Shown piece after piece: positions 27,684 through 35,955 of a stretch of DNA of 64,000 bases (position 1 is the stretch's first letter; each line of letters opens with the position of its first letter). The stretch comes from Planifilum fimeticola (GTDB taxonomy: Bacteria > Bacillota > Bacilli > Thermoactinomycetales > DSM-44946): NCBI RefSeq assembly GCF_003001905.1, contig NZ_PVNE01000001.1:241509-305508 (forward strand), read 5' to 3'. The notes below the pieces were generated by a model that was not told the DNA's origin, searched no databases, and worked only from the letters and a program-made list of their open reading frames with translations. The position numbers and the translations under genes are program-made.

Positions 27684-28067
27684 ATGAAGCAAAAAACGAC
27701 CGTCACGCTCCTGATCGGCGACTTGCTCATCGTCCTGTTGTTTTCAGCAATCGGTAGGGTCAGCCATCACATGGTTCCGGATCCCTTGTCGGTTCTCAAC
27801 ACCGCCTTTCCCTTCGCCGTCGCCTGGTTGGCGGCGGGGGCGCTGACGGGCGTCTTTAAACCCGGCTCGGCCGAAAGCGTAGGAAAAGCCTTCAAAGTCA
27901 CCCTGTTGACCCTGGTAATCGCCGCCCCCCTTGGCGTCCTTTTGCGCAGCCTGTTGCTCGGACGAATGATGGCTCCCTCCTTTTGGATTGTCGGTTCGGT
28001 CAGTCTGGCGATTTTGATGCTCACTTGGCGTCTGTTATATGCTTATTTTAAAAAGAATGAGGCGTGA
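27684..28067 (+). CDS. DUF3054 family membrane protein
   Basis: 127 residues with four hydrophobic segments. The family pattern is clear: LLIGDLLIVLLFSAIGRVSH at the start, TAFPFAVAWLAAGALTGVF, APLGVLLRSLLLGR and LMLTWRLLYAYF. Function is unknown. The ATG at 27684 follows AAGGAGGG. It lies 12 nt ahead of the broken alcohol dehydrogenase gene and shares its transcript. Confidence 0.8.
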   Translation: MKQKTTVTLLIGDLLIVLLFSAIGRVSHHMVPDPLSVLNTAFPFAVAWLAAGALTGVFKPGSAESVGKAFKVTLLTLVIAAPLGVLLRSLLLGRMMAPSFWIVGSVSLAILMLTWRLLYAYFKKNEA

Positions 28068-28079
28068 GGTGACCACCGG

Positions 28080-29244
28080 ATGGACAGCTTCGTGTTCCGC
28101 AATCCTACCAAACTGATCTTCGGAAAAGGAAAGCTGGAAGCGTTGAAAACCGAACTGCCCCGGGGCGGAAAGATCCTTCTCGTCTACGGGGGCGGAAGCA
28201 TCAAGCGAAGGCATCTATCAAAAGACCTTGTCCCTGCTGGATGAGATCGGCGCCGAGATGCATGAGCTCCCCGGAGTGGAACCCAATCCGCGCCTCTCCA
28301 CCGTTCATCGGGGGGTGGAGATCTGCCGCACGAAGGGGATTGATTTTCTCTTGGCGGTGGGGGGCGGAAGCGTCATCGACTGCACCAAGGCGATCGCCAT
28401 CGGGGCAAAGTACGAAGGGGACGTGTGGGAGATCATCTCCCGAAAGGCGGAGCCTGCAGACGCTCTTCCCCTGGGAACGGTGCTGACCCATGCGGCGACC
28501 GGCTCGGAAATGAACCACATTTCGGTGATCACCAATTGGGAGACCAAGGAAAAGATCGGCTGGGGATCCCCGCTGGTCTATCCCCGGTTTTCCATCCTCG
28601 ATCCGGTCCACACCTTCAGCGTTCCGAAAGAACAAACGGTGTACGGCATCGTCGACATGATGTCCCACGCCTTTGAGGAATACTTCAGCCCGTCACCCAA
28701 CGTTCCCCTGCAGGAACGGTTTGCCGAGTCCATTCTGACGACGGTGATCGAAACGGCGCCCAAACTGGTGAACGACCTGGAAAACTATGAATACCGGGAA
28801 ACCATCATGCTCTGTGGAACGATGGCTTTGAACGGCGTACTCAAAATGGGCATGAGGGGTGATTGGGCAACCCACAACCTGGAACACGCCGTCTCGGCGG
28901 TCTACGACATTCCCCACGGTGCAGGGCTGGCCATCCTGTTTCCCAACTGGATGCGCTACATGGTGGAAAAGGGCACTGCCCTCCCCAAGTTCCTCCAGTT
29001 GGCCACTCGCGTCTTCGGGGTGGACCCGTCCGGAAAAGAAGACCGGGAGATCGCCCTCGAGGGGATCGATCGATTGCGTGCCTTCTGGAGCGCTCTCGGC
29101 GCCCCGGCGCGGCTGGCCGACTACAACATCGGCGAGGATGCCCTGGGCCTTCTGGCCGACAAAGCGATGTACGCCGGTCCCTTCGGACGCCTTCGCCCCT
29201 TGGAAAGGGAGGATGTCCTGCAAATTTTGAGGATGTCGCTGTGA
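28080..29244 (+). pseudogene. Iron-containing alcohol dehydrogenase (BDH/YugJ-like), frameshifted near the 5' end
   Basis: An ATG at 28080 opens [19 protein letters not shown] up to VYGGGSIK, then the frame ends at a TGA 10 codons on. The rest of the protein continues in the +1 frame from EGIYQ or GIYQ at about 28207-28210 to the end at 29244. Compared with the family motif GGGSIKRxGIY, two bases are missing around 28209. The remainder is intact, including [13 protein letters not shown], the metal-binding [11 protein letters not shown] and [18 protein letters not shown]. The enzyme would reduce aldehydes with NAD(P)H. Either a recent mutation or a sequencing error. Confidence 0.85.
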
Positions 29245-29259
29245 TTCCCGTTCGTCACA

Positions 29260-29297
29260 CCGCCTCACCCGAAAAGGGGTGAGGCGGTTTGTTCTTT
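29260..29297 (+). terminator. Terminator after the alcohol dehydrogenase
   Basis: CCGCCTCACCC and GGGTGAGGCGG form a perfect 11-bp stem with an A-rich loop and a TTTGTTCTTT tail. Confidence 0.9.
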
Positions 29298-29339
29298 AAA
29301 TACTTGCGAAAGGGCCGACAGATTAAACCTCTCCCAAAC

Positions 29340-29363
29340 GGAAAAATCCCGGCATGCGCCGGG
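29340..29363 (-). terminator. Minus-strand terminator in a 322-bp gene-free gap
   Basis: On the minus strand CCCGGCGCATGCCGGG is followed by ATTTTTCC. It lies more than 200 nt beyond the stop at 29567, so the minus transcript carries a long structured tail or the gap encodes its own RNA. Confidence 0.6.
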
Positions 29364-29456
29364 ACTGACTCCGTGCCGATATTGTCGGGAGAGGGGCCTG
29401 AGCCGCCATGCGAGCAAAACGAAGCGGTATACCCTCTTCGGCATCCGCTGGGGATG

Positions 29457-29530
29457 GTTGGTGGGGACCGTTTTTCCCGCCTCGGCTCCATGCAGCAGGG
29501 GTCGCTTCTCGGAAAATCGGTCCCTCCAAC
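29457..29530. ncRNA. Candidate structured RNA (long rod hairpin)
   Basis: GTTGG (29457-29461), GGGACCG and TTTTTCC pair in order with GGAAAA, CGGTCCC and CCAAC (ending 29530). They form a rod of about 18 base pairs with small bulges and a 30-nt apex. Strand is uncertain: the plus strand has AAGCC-TAC-GGGCTTTTTG at 29563-29580, and the minus strand has the terminator at 29340-29363. It is not a known RNA that I recognise. Confidence 0.3.
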
Positions 29531-29566
29531 ACGTGAACCTGGAAACCGTTCGTCCTTTTCACAAGC

Positions 29567-29935
29567 CTACGGGCTTTTTGATTCCCTTGCCGTTTCCTGC
29601 TCCCGGATCAGCCGGTCGATCGTCTCCCTCAGCCGGGCCACTTCCCGCTCCAGGGATTCAATCCTCTCTTTCAGGGAAACGACGTCTCCGCTCTCCGACC
29701 GCCTTTTCAGCCGCCAGCGCTGAATCCGCTCGTAAAGGAGCAACAGGCTGGGATCGTTCAGCACCACATCCATGATGCCGTCTTCAAAGGTCTCCCTGTA
29801 GCCGGGCATCCCGTGATCCTTTCCGTCGAGAAGATGTTTCTCCAGCAGTTCCGGTATCCGGTCGTTGTTCGGCCCGCCGCTCTGTCGGTAGAAAGCCTCA
29901 ATCCGCTGTTCCATGGTCATCTTTTCATTTCCCAT
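29567..29935 (-). CDS. Hypothetical coiled-coil protein co-transcribed with the ABC1 kinase gene
   Basis: 122 residues from the ATG at 29935, 5 nt after GGAGGG. It has an N-terminal helical part (MEQRIEAFYRQSGGPNNDRI) and a C-terminal coiled coil (SLKERIESLEREVARLRETI). It shows no membrane segment or known domain. The gene lies 34 bp downstream of the ABC1-kinase gene. Its role could relate to that kinase but nothing in the sequence proves it. Confidence 0.6.
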   Translation of the reverse strand: MGNEKMTMEQRIEAFYRQSGGPNNDRIPELLEKHLLDGKDHGMPGYRETFEDGIMDVVLNDPSLLLLYERIQRWRLKRRSESGDVVSLKERIESLEREVARLRETIDRLIREQETARESKSP

Positions 29936-29969
29936 GCGATCCCTCCATCCGGTTGCCGTCCGCATCGGG

Positions 29970-31736
29970 TCAAGCTCTCTTGGAACGGATCACTCGCCAC
30001 ACCACATACAGGGCGGTGATCGCCGAACCCCACAGCATGCTCACCGCCAGCCAGCGAAGGGAAGGAATCGAAAGCACCTGCTCGCCTCCGAAGGAAAGAA
30101 GCAGGGAACTGCCCACGAACAGCCCGCTGGCCATCATGCCCAGAGTGATGCGGTTCACCATCCGGTTCAACAGGCGGGCGGAATCATCGTCCAGACGATT
30201 CACCACCACCCATTTCCAATCGTTCCAGGCCAGCTTCTCCAGGATCTTGTTGATCCGGCGCGGAAGGGTGGCGACGAGCTTGGCGGCCTCCGTGATCCAG
30301 CTGGCGTTGGCCCGATAGTTGAATCGACGCCCCAGCCAGCGGCGAAGAATCTGCACGTCAGCCGACTCCAGCACCACATGATAGCTGATCTCGGGACACA
30401 GCCACCGGGCTGTTCCCTCCGCCGCCGAAAATCCCTTGGCCCACAGGGCCAGGCCGTTGGGAATCCGGCAGTAGTTGCGCATGGCGACGGTGATCGCCTG
30501 AATCAGCAGGTTGCCCCAGTTGTACTTGCTCCCCTGTTCACTATTGACGTATCGGATAAAGACCGTTCGAATCTCATCCTTCAGGCGGACGGGATCCGTA
30601 TACGGGGTCGGCTGGACAATGTCCAATGCAGCCTCCGCGGCGTCCTCCGCCTGATTCAGCCGGATGTGGAGCAACATCCGGAAAATCGCTTCGGTGTGCA
30701 GGGCATCCAGGCGACCCACCATGCCCCAGTCGATGCCGATCACCTTTTTGGTATGGCGGTCCAGGATGAGGTTGGAGCCGTGGGGATCGGCGTGATAATA
30801 CCCTTCGGTGAAGGTCTTGATATAGTAGTGGGCCAGGTCCATCATCCGTTCAAACCGCTCTTCAAAGGTGAGAAAATCGACCGGAAACTCCTTCAGATTC
30901 CACCCGTCCACATACTCCATCACCAACACGGATGTAGTCGCGTGATAAACTTCGGGAACGCCGATTGTTTCAAACTCCTCGCCGAGCCGGCCGTGTTCCT
31001 CCATGTTTCGCGCCTCGGAGCGCATATCCAGCTCATTCATCGAACTGCTGTAATAATCGTCGACCAATCCCGGCAGATCGACGGCCGCCGCCCACTCGGG
31101 AGGGAGAAGCTTGTGAACACGCCTCGCGAATTTCCGGATCACCGCAATATCCGTTTGAAACAGCTTTCCCACATGGGGACGAACCACTTTGACCGCGCAC
31201 ATGCGCCCGTCCTTCATTCGGGCCCGGTAAACCTGGGCCAACGAGGCGGAACCGATCGGTTCCCTGTCGATCCATTCGAAGGTGTCCAGACCCTCGGGCA
31301 ACTCCTCATCCATGACGTAGGCCATATACCGGAAGGGCATCGGGGGAACCTCATCCAGCAACTTGGCCAGCTCCGCCGTAACAGGTTCCGGGATCAATTC
31401 CTGCCGGGTGACCAGCACCTGTCCCAGCTTGATGAAAGTGGGACCCAATTCCTCAAAGGCGAGGCGAAGGCGACGGCCGATCCGCTTCAGTTCCTGATCT
31501 TCCTCCGGCGTGGTCCTCTTGCCCGGAAACCAACGAAACATCCTCCGGTCCGTCAACAAATAAAGCAGCCCGTGTTTGGCCATGACTCCTGCGATGGATC
31601 GAAAGCGTCCGCCCCTTGTGATGGCCCTCCGCATCTTCCAAATCTCCTGCCGGATCTTTTCCTTTTCCTCCGCGGAGAACCGCTCCGCCGTCACCGCAGA
31701 TTTCTCTTCCTGATCCTTCGGGACCGGAGTTGCCAC
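29970..31736 (-). CDS. ABC1/UbiB-family atypical kinase
   Basis: 588 residues. The family hallmarks are TFIKLGQVLVTRQELIP (KxGQ motif), EPIGSASLAQVYRARMKDGR (Ala-rich loop), CAVKVVRPHV, EARNMEEHGR, and YHADPHGSNLIL with IDWGMVGRL (catalytic loop and metal site). Two hydrophobic segments at the C-terminus (about 540-582) anchor it in the membrane. Relatives act in ubiquinone/menaquinone or lipid homeostasis as atypical ATPases. The GTG at 31736 follows AAAGGGGGG. It heads a two-gene unit. Confidence 0.87.
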   Translation of the reverse strand: MATPVPKDQEEKSAVTAERFSAEEKEKIRQEIWKMRRAITRGGRFRSIAGVMAKHGLLYLLTDRRMFRWFPGKRTTPEEDQELKRIGRRLRLAFEELGPTFIKLGQVLVTRQELIPEPVTAELAKLLDEVPPMPFRYMAYVMDEELPEGLDTFEWIDREPIGSASLAQVYRARMKDGRMCAVKVVRPHVGKLFQTDIAVIRKFARRVHKLLPPEWAAAVDLPGLVDDYYSSSMNELDMRSEARNMEEHGRLGEEFETIGVPEVYHATTSVLVMEYVDGWNLKEFPVDFLTFEERFERMMDLAHYYIKTFTEGYYHADPHGSNLILDRHTKKVIGIDWGMVGRLDALHTEAIFRMLLHIRLNQAEDAAEAALDIVQPTPYTDPVRLKDEIRTVFIRYVNSEQGSKYNWGNLLIQAITVAMRNYCRIPNGLALWAKGFSAAEGTARWLCPEISYHVVLESADVQILRRWLGRRFNYRANASWITEAAKLVATLPRRINKILEKLAWNDWKWVVVNRLDDDSARLLNRMVNRITLGMMASGLFVGSSLLLSFGGEQVLSIPSLRWLAVSMLWGSAITALYVVWRVIRSKRA

Positions 31737-31799
31737 CGCGATATCCCCCCTTTGGCGGCGCGGAGATGTTTCCGCACCGCCCGACGTTCACTCCGTTGC

Positions 31800-32702
31800 T
31801 CAGAACTCTTCCTTCACCGTCTTCATCGTCTCTTCACTCAAGCTGGAGAGATCCTTCACCGATTTTCCGCGCGCCCGTTCCAACAGGCTCATCCGGATGT
31901 CGAACTGTTTCATGGCGTATTGGGTCATCTCTTCCTTATCCAGCCCGAAGGGGAGTTCATCCACCTGATTGATCAATTCGTTCACCACGCCGATGGCCAC
32001 CGGCAGGAGGAACTCCATCCGCTTCTGGATCACATCCCACACGTCGTGTTCGATGATGAGGCGCTGCAGAAGATATACGCCGTAGGCGATGTGACGGGAT
32101 TCATCCCGCTGCAGGTAATGGAAGGCCTGGACGGTCCCGGGCATGATGCCGAGCCGTTTGTAGGATTGGAAGGTGGAGTAATACCCCGTCTCCGCCAGAA
32201 CGCCTTCCACAATCATGTTGTAGGTGACGGACGCCTCCGCCTGCGCCTCCGGGGAGGGATCGTGATTTAACCGCTCCATGGCCTGCGGCAGATACTCGTA
32301 AAACATTTTCCGGTAATTGTCCAGGTGATACACGGACAAGTCCTTCTCGGGGACATCGCCCACCTCGTCCAGAAAACGGCGAAAGATCTCGGTGTGCTTC
32401 GCCTCTTCGAAGAGGAAGGTGGTCAGGTACATCTCCTCTTCCAGCCGTCCCTCGTTGGAAATCACCTGGATCAGGGGAAGCAAATCCCGGGTGACCGCTT
32501 CCTCGCCGGCCTGAAACATGGCGCACAGGCGCAGGGTCATTTCCTTTTCCACATCATCAAATTTTTCCCAGTCCTTTTTGTCCTGGGTCAAATCGATGTC
32601 TCTCGGATCCCAAACCCCCAACTTTTTGGCCTTGTGATACAAACGCATGGGCAGAAGGGAATGATCCAGGCCCCTCTCGCTGGTGGTCTGCATCACGCGC
32701 AT
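31800..32702 (-). CDS. R2-like ligand-binding oxidase (R2lox), Mn/Fe ferritin-like
   Basis: 300 residues from the ATG at 32702, preceded by GGGGAGG. All metal ligands of R2lox are in place: Glu67, Glu100 and His103 in FEEAKHTE, Glu166 in YNMIVEG, and Glu201 and His204 in RDESRHIA. The Val70 and Tyr161 residues that form the ether cross-link in characterised R2lox (Val72-Tyr162 in Geobacillus numbering) are present. The protein should assemble a Mn/Fe cofactor and bind a long-chain fatty-acid-like ligand. It is not a ribonucleotide reductase. It follows the SCP2 gene by 17 nt in one operon. Confidence 0.88.
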   Translation of the reverse strand: MRVMQTTSERGLDHSLLPMRLYHKAKKLGVWDPRDIDLTQDKKDWEKFDDVEKEMTLRLCAMFQAGEEAVTRDLLPLIQVISNEGRLEEEMYLTTFLFEEAKHTEIFRRFLDEVGDVPEKDLSVYHLDNYRKMFYEYLPQAMERLNHDPSPEAQAEASVTYNMIVEGVLAETGYYSTFQSYKRLGIMPGTVQAFHYLQRDESRHIAYGVYLLQRLIIEHDVWDVIQKRMEFLLPVAIGVVNELINQVDELPFGLDKEEMTQYAMKQFDIRMSLLERARGKSVKDLSSLSEETMKTVKEEF

Positions 32703-32719
32703 GTTTTTTTCCTCCCCTC

Positions 32720-33148
32720 TCATTTCAGGGCTTCAGGAATTTCCGTATCCACTTTCAGCGCATCCTCCAACAGATATTTGGCCGCCATCACATAACCGGA
32801 CAGGGTGGACATATCCCCTTTTACCAGCTTCAACCTGCCGCGCATCAGAGTCGAAACGGGCTCCAGCTTCCGCTCAAAGATCAATTTCCACGTGTAGGGA
32901 TCGGCACTGACCACGTACGGAGCCTTTTCCAGATCCTCCTCCGTCGCCGCCCGGGCCTCGCGGCACTCCCCGTGCCACAGATCCAGATAGATGGCCCGGT
33001 CTTCGTCCAAACCGACGGACTCATCCTTTTCCACTTTCAACACCAAAGGCCACTCCCAGGTCGAGGCCACCTTCCGATAGTTTTGGTTTTGGTTCAAATG
33101 TTTGGCCCATTCCTTCGCCCATTCCTCCGTAAACGCTTCATATGCCAT
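32720..33148 (-). CDS. SCP2 sterol/lipid-carrier domain protein
   Basis: 142 residues from the ATG at 33148, preceded by AAAGGGAG. The fold pattern is that of bacterial SCP2 proteins: RAIYLDLWHGECREARAA, APYVVSADPYTWKLIFERKL and TLMRGRLKLVKGDMSTLSGY. Such proteins bind hydrophobic ligands such as fatty acyl groups. Being the first gene of the operon with R2lox, it may present or remove the ligand of the oxidase. Confidence 0.8.
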   Translation of the reverse strand: MAYEAFTEEWAKEWAKHLNQNQNYRKVASTWEWPLVLKVEKDESVGLDEDRAIYLDLWHGECREARAATEEDLEKAPYVVSADPYTWKLIFERKLEPVSTLMRGRLKLVKGDMSTLSGYVMAAKYLLEDALKVDTEIPEALK

Positions 33149-33276
33149 CCCTATCCACTCCCTTTCGATGATCAATCTCCGATGAAACGATTGGACCGCG
33201 GGCACGCAATCTCCGCCGCTTCGACAAAAAGGCTTAAATGGCATGTTACAACTTCTTTCGTATCACCCCCCAAATG

Positions 33277-33298
33277 GATACGAGTACGTACTGGTATC
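33277..33298 (-). promoter_or_regulatory. 22-bp palindromic operator upstream of SCP2-R2lox
   Basis: GATAC-G-AGTACGTACT-G-GTATC is palindromic except for one base pair, a shape typical of TetR-family operators. It lies about 130 bp ahead of the SCP2 start, in a 358-bp gene-free gap. A TTGATA hexamer on the minus strand (33300-33295) overlaps it. The rest of the gap holds no supported gene. Confidence 0.5.
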
Positions 33299-33506
33299 AA
33301 CAGGGGCACGGGTTTTCCCCGGAACCTTTCACCGACCGTTTCTTCGGAAAATACCGGGCGGAAGGACCTCCGGCAAGGGAAAGATGACAGGGAAAACGGC
33401 TGTCCGTTTTCTCACCCGCCTTCGGCCCTTCTTTTTTTCTTCTTCGTCTTGTCTGATTATTCCTTCATATTTGTCAAAAAAGGATTGCCCCCGGCAAGGC
33501 TTTCAT

Positions 33507-34538
33507 CTATTTTTTCGTCAAATACCGCACGAGCGCGTCGACGGCCTGTCTGGACGCATTCCCCTCCGCCGAAAGGACAATTTCCGTTCCCCGGAACAGA
33601 CCCAGCCCGACCACCGCCCAGTAGTCGTCGGCCTTGACCGCCTTCTTCCCTTTCTTGATCATCACCGAGGCGTCATATTTTTTGACTTCTTTCACCAGCT
33701 CGCGCGCGCGAACCAGCCCGATCGTCTTCGCCAGCTTCACCTTTTCTTCAATGACGGCGCCTGAATCATCGGGCGGCTCTCCGCCGGCCGGGGGCGGTTC
33801 GGTTTGATTCGGATCCTCCGATCCGGAACCGGGACCCTCTGCCGGGTTATCCGTCTCATCGGAAACGCCGTCTCCTTTTTCATCCCCGGACGGTTTTTCT
33901 TCTCCTTCCTTCTCCCCGTCCTTCGCCTCCGAATCTTCGTCCTTCGTCGGCGTCGTCGACATTTCACGCAGGCGCTCGTTGATCTCTTCCTCCATCTCTT
34001 TCCGGGAGGACTGGGCAAAGGGACGGAGATCCAGGACAGGGCCGTCCGGTTTCAGGGAGACCCCGGGTTGGGTGCTCATTTCGAGTCCGTGCAGGTCGAT
34101 CTGTTTCGCTTCCAGCCGATCCACCTTCATGAAGACATCATGAAGAACGATGGAAGGAATGGAGTCACCGATCTGTATCGGAAGGCCTTTGATGCGAAAA
34201 CCCAGGGCCGTGGCATCCGCTTGCAGCCCGCGGATCGGCACCACGCCTCCGTCGGCGATCTCCATTCCCCAACCGCGGCCTTGATGGGCGGCCGCCATCT
34301 TCATGCCGTAGACTTTCGCTTCCCCGGCAATCATCCGCAACACGGGCCCGCCGTCATTCCCGATGGCCAAAAGCGGGAGCAAACCCTTGATTTCGATCCG
34401 GTCGGCCCGGATCACCACCCCTTGACTCCAGTCGGCCGCATGAGCCGGTGCGGCTCCCCCGAAAAAGGGAAGCAGGGCCAGCGTCAGAAGGCCGGTCAAC
34501 AAAAAGGCCTTCTTGCAGATTCGCCTGAAAAGCTTCAA
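33507..34538 (-). CDS. Exported protein with acidic linker and C-terminal HPr-like domain
   Basis: About 343 residues; TTG at 34538 is 8 nt or so from AAGGGGG, while the GTG at 34550 abuts it. A signal peptide ends near AAPAHAADW. Residues 35-170 have a beta-rich pattern like the DUF6230 product encoded upstream in the cluster. Residues 185-260 are a low-complexity acidic/proline linker. The last 78 residues align without gaps to HPr: KVKLAKTIG, KKYDASVMI, then RGTEIVLSAEGNASRQAVDA. At the HPr phosphorylation sites it has Gly for His15, Val for Arg17 and Asp for Ser46, so phosphotransfer is not expected. Function unknown; last gene of a three-gene envelope cluster. Confidence 0.72.
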   Translation of the reverse strand: MKLFRRICKKAFLLTGLLTLALLPFFGGAAPAHAADWSQGVVIRADRIEIKGLLPLLAIGNDGGPVLRMIAGEAKVYGMKMAAAHQGRGWGMEIADGGVVPIRGLQADATALGFRIKGLPIQIGDSIPSIVLHDVFMKVDRLEAKQIDLHGLEMSTQPGVSLKPDGPVLDLRPFAQSSRKEMEEEINERLREMSTTPTKDEDSEAKDGEKEGEEKPSGDEKGDGVSDETDNPAEGPGSGSEDPNQTEPPPAGGEPPDDSGAVIEEKVKLAKTIGLVRARELVKEVKKYDASVMIKKGKKAVKADDYWAVVGLGLFRGTEIVLSAEGNASRQAVDALVRYLTKK

Positions 34539-34604
34539 AAGCGGGTTCACCCCCTTCGTCCGGGTTGCTTCCCCACAACCTTCACAACCATGAAACCCTT
34601 CGCC

Positions 34605-35120
34605 TCAATCGGCGCCGCCTTCGTTCTCCGCCTTGGCGACAATCGGCCACTCGGGCTTCTTCTCTTTTCGCGTCCGCATCCAGCGCCTTCTTTCGCCCGC
34701 TTTCCCGCTCTTCCCGAGGGATCGCTTTCCGTCCGGATCCCAGGCGGCGCAGAGGGATCCTCCGACGACCCCCAGCACCGTTCCGATCAACAGGCCGCCG
34801 AGAGCTCCCATAATGGAGATGATCGACAGCACCATGGCAAAAACACCGAGCAACCGCACATACTGCGGCATGATCCAACCGAGAATGCCGCACAGGAGGA
34901 CCATCGTCCCGAAGAGAAGCCCGGTAAAGGCGAAGCTTCCGGGCACAAAGGCCAACCAGTACAGGTTGACCGGTATCCACAGGATGATGAGCCCGGCCAG
35001 GATGACGAGGATCAGACCCGCCTTCGGCCGTCGTTTCGGCGCTGACCGCCCCGTTGGTACGGGGGAGCCACCCTCGCCGGGTGGCTCATGGGACAACCTC
35101 TGTTCCGCGATCTTTTCCAT
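34605..35120 (-). CDS. DUF6114-like membrane protein
   Basis: 171 residues from the ATG at 35120, with AAAGGTG 6 nt upstream. A basic proline-rich N-terminus (about 35 residues) precedes four hydrophobic segments, ending with GLLIGTVLGVVGGSLCAAWD, which matches the DUF6114 pattern known mostly from Actinobacteria. The C-terminus is very basic. Pairing with a DUF6230-like gene, as in actinobacteria, supports the assignment. Biological role unknown. Confidence 0.68.
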   Translation of the reverse strand: MEKIAEQRLSHEPPGEGGSPVPTGRSAPKRRPKAGLILVILAGLIILWIPVNLYWLAFVPGSFAFTGLLFGTMVLLCGILGWIMPQYVRLLGVFAMVLSIISIMGALGGLLIGTVLGVVGGSLCAAWDPDGKRSLGKSGKAGERRRWMRTRKEKKPEWPIVAKAENEGGAD

Positions 35121-35138
35121 TCGGCTCACCTTTCGCGC

Positions 35139-35672
35139 TTACTTGAGCGAAACATCCAGCGTCATGCCCGGAATCGAGATGCTGTTGGCAAAGAGGTAGT
35201 GACCCCGGATCTTCACATTTTTCAGGTTCAACGTCGGCGCGGACAGGCTGATTTTCTCCAGGGGATTGGTGCTGTACTTTTCCTCCACCTTCAGTTTTTT
35301 GAAAGAGGAATCCGCGGTCATCCGGGTCATGTCCAGAACCAGTCCCGACGCCTTCACATCCTTGGACGCCGTAATCAGAACGCGGGCCTTTAAGGACCCC
35401 AGTTCGAAGTCCTTGTACAGTTTCATCCCTTTGATCACGCCGTCCAGGCTGGAGCTGGCCTGGGGATAAACGGATCTATCGCTCGTCTGCCCGATTTTGG
35501 GCAACAGCTTGAAGTTGGTGATCTGAATCTCGTCGGCCTCGACAATAAACCCTCCGATTCCGGCCACCGGCATGGCCAGGGCGACGCCACCGGTCCAGAT
35601 GCCGATGCCCATGGCGAGAAGCAGGGCGAGGGCGGCCGACATACTGATCCAAAACTTCTTCCACCGATACAT
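35139..35672 (-). CDS. DUF6230-like exported protein
   Basis: 177 residues from the ATG at 35672, 8 nt after AAAAGGAGG. An N-terminal hydrophobic segment (about 8-30) is an anchor or signal peptide. Then GIGGFIVEADEIQITNFKLL starts a long beta-rich region with repeated short strands, like DUF6230 proteins. It is the first gene of the cluster with DUF6114 (18-bp gap) and the HPr-like protein. Role unknown, probably on the outer face of the membrane. Confidence 0.65.
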   Translation of the reverse strand: MYRWKKFWISMSAALALLLAMGIGIWTGGVALAMPVAGIGGFIVEADEIQITNFKLLPKIGQTSDRSVYPQASSSLDGVIKGMKLYKDFELGSLKARVLITASKDVKASGLVLDMTRMTADSSFKKLKVEEKYSTNPLEKISLSAPTLNLKNVKIRGHYLFANSISIPGMTLDVSLK

Positions 35673-35955
35673 CGCACAACCTCCTTTTGGTTCGGCGGAT
35701 CGATTAAGCGTTCGTTTTGGCCGGCTACCTTCTAGCACGCACGACGCAGTTCAAACCCGAGTCTCGGTGAAATTGCGAGCGACAAGGAAGGAAATTCAGA
35801 CCCCATTTGTTGCAACAATCCGTATCGAAGGAAGGTTTAGACAACAGGAGAGACGGTCGGCTTGACATCATCCGCTGTCTGCGACAAGCCATTCGGGAAG
35901 GGCCTGTTCACCGTCCCTTCCCCCGAGCATCACCTCCCTTCCCGGAAAACGGAGG
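35673..35955. other. Intergenic region with hairpin after the aldehyde dehydrogenase gene
   Basis: GGGAAGGG (35895-35902) and CCCTTCCC (35915-35922) form a GC-rich hairpin without a T tract on either strand. It lies 34 nt past the aldehyde dehydrogenase stop and might stabilise that mRNA end. Nothing else is supported in this gap. Confidence 0.35.

Noticed and set aside
29420..29450. T-box element on the minus strand (GGGTATACCGC)
   Set aside because: It deviates from GGGTGGTACCGCG, and there is no gene downstream on that strand for it to regulate.
31800..32702. Ribonucleotide reductase small subunit (R2)
   Set aside because: The ferritin-like metal ligands fit, but the Val-Tyr cross-link residues, the length near 300 and the lack of a large-subunit gene fit R2lox instead.
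35895..35922. Terminator after the aldehyde dehydrogenase
   Set aside because: The hairpin is strong but has no T tract on either strand, so it is listed only as a hairpin.
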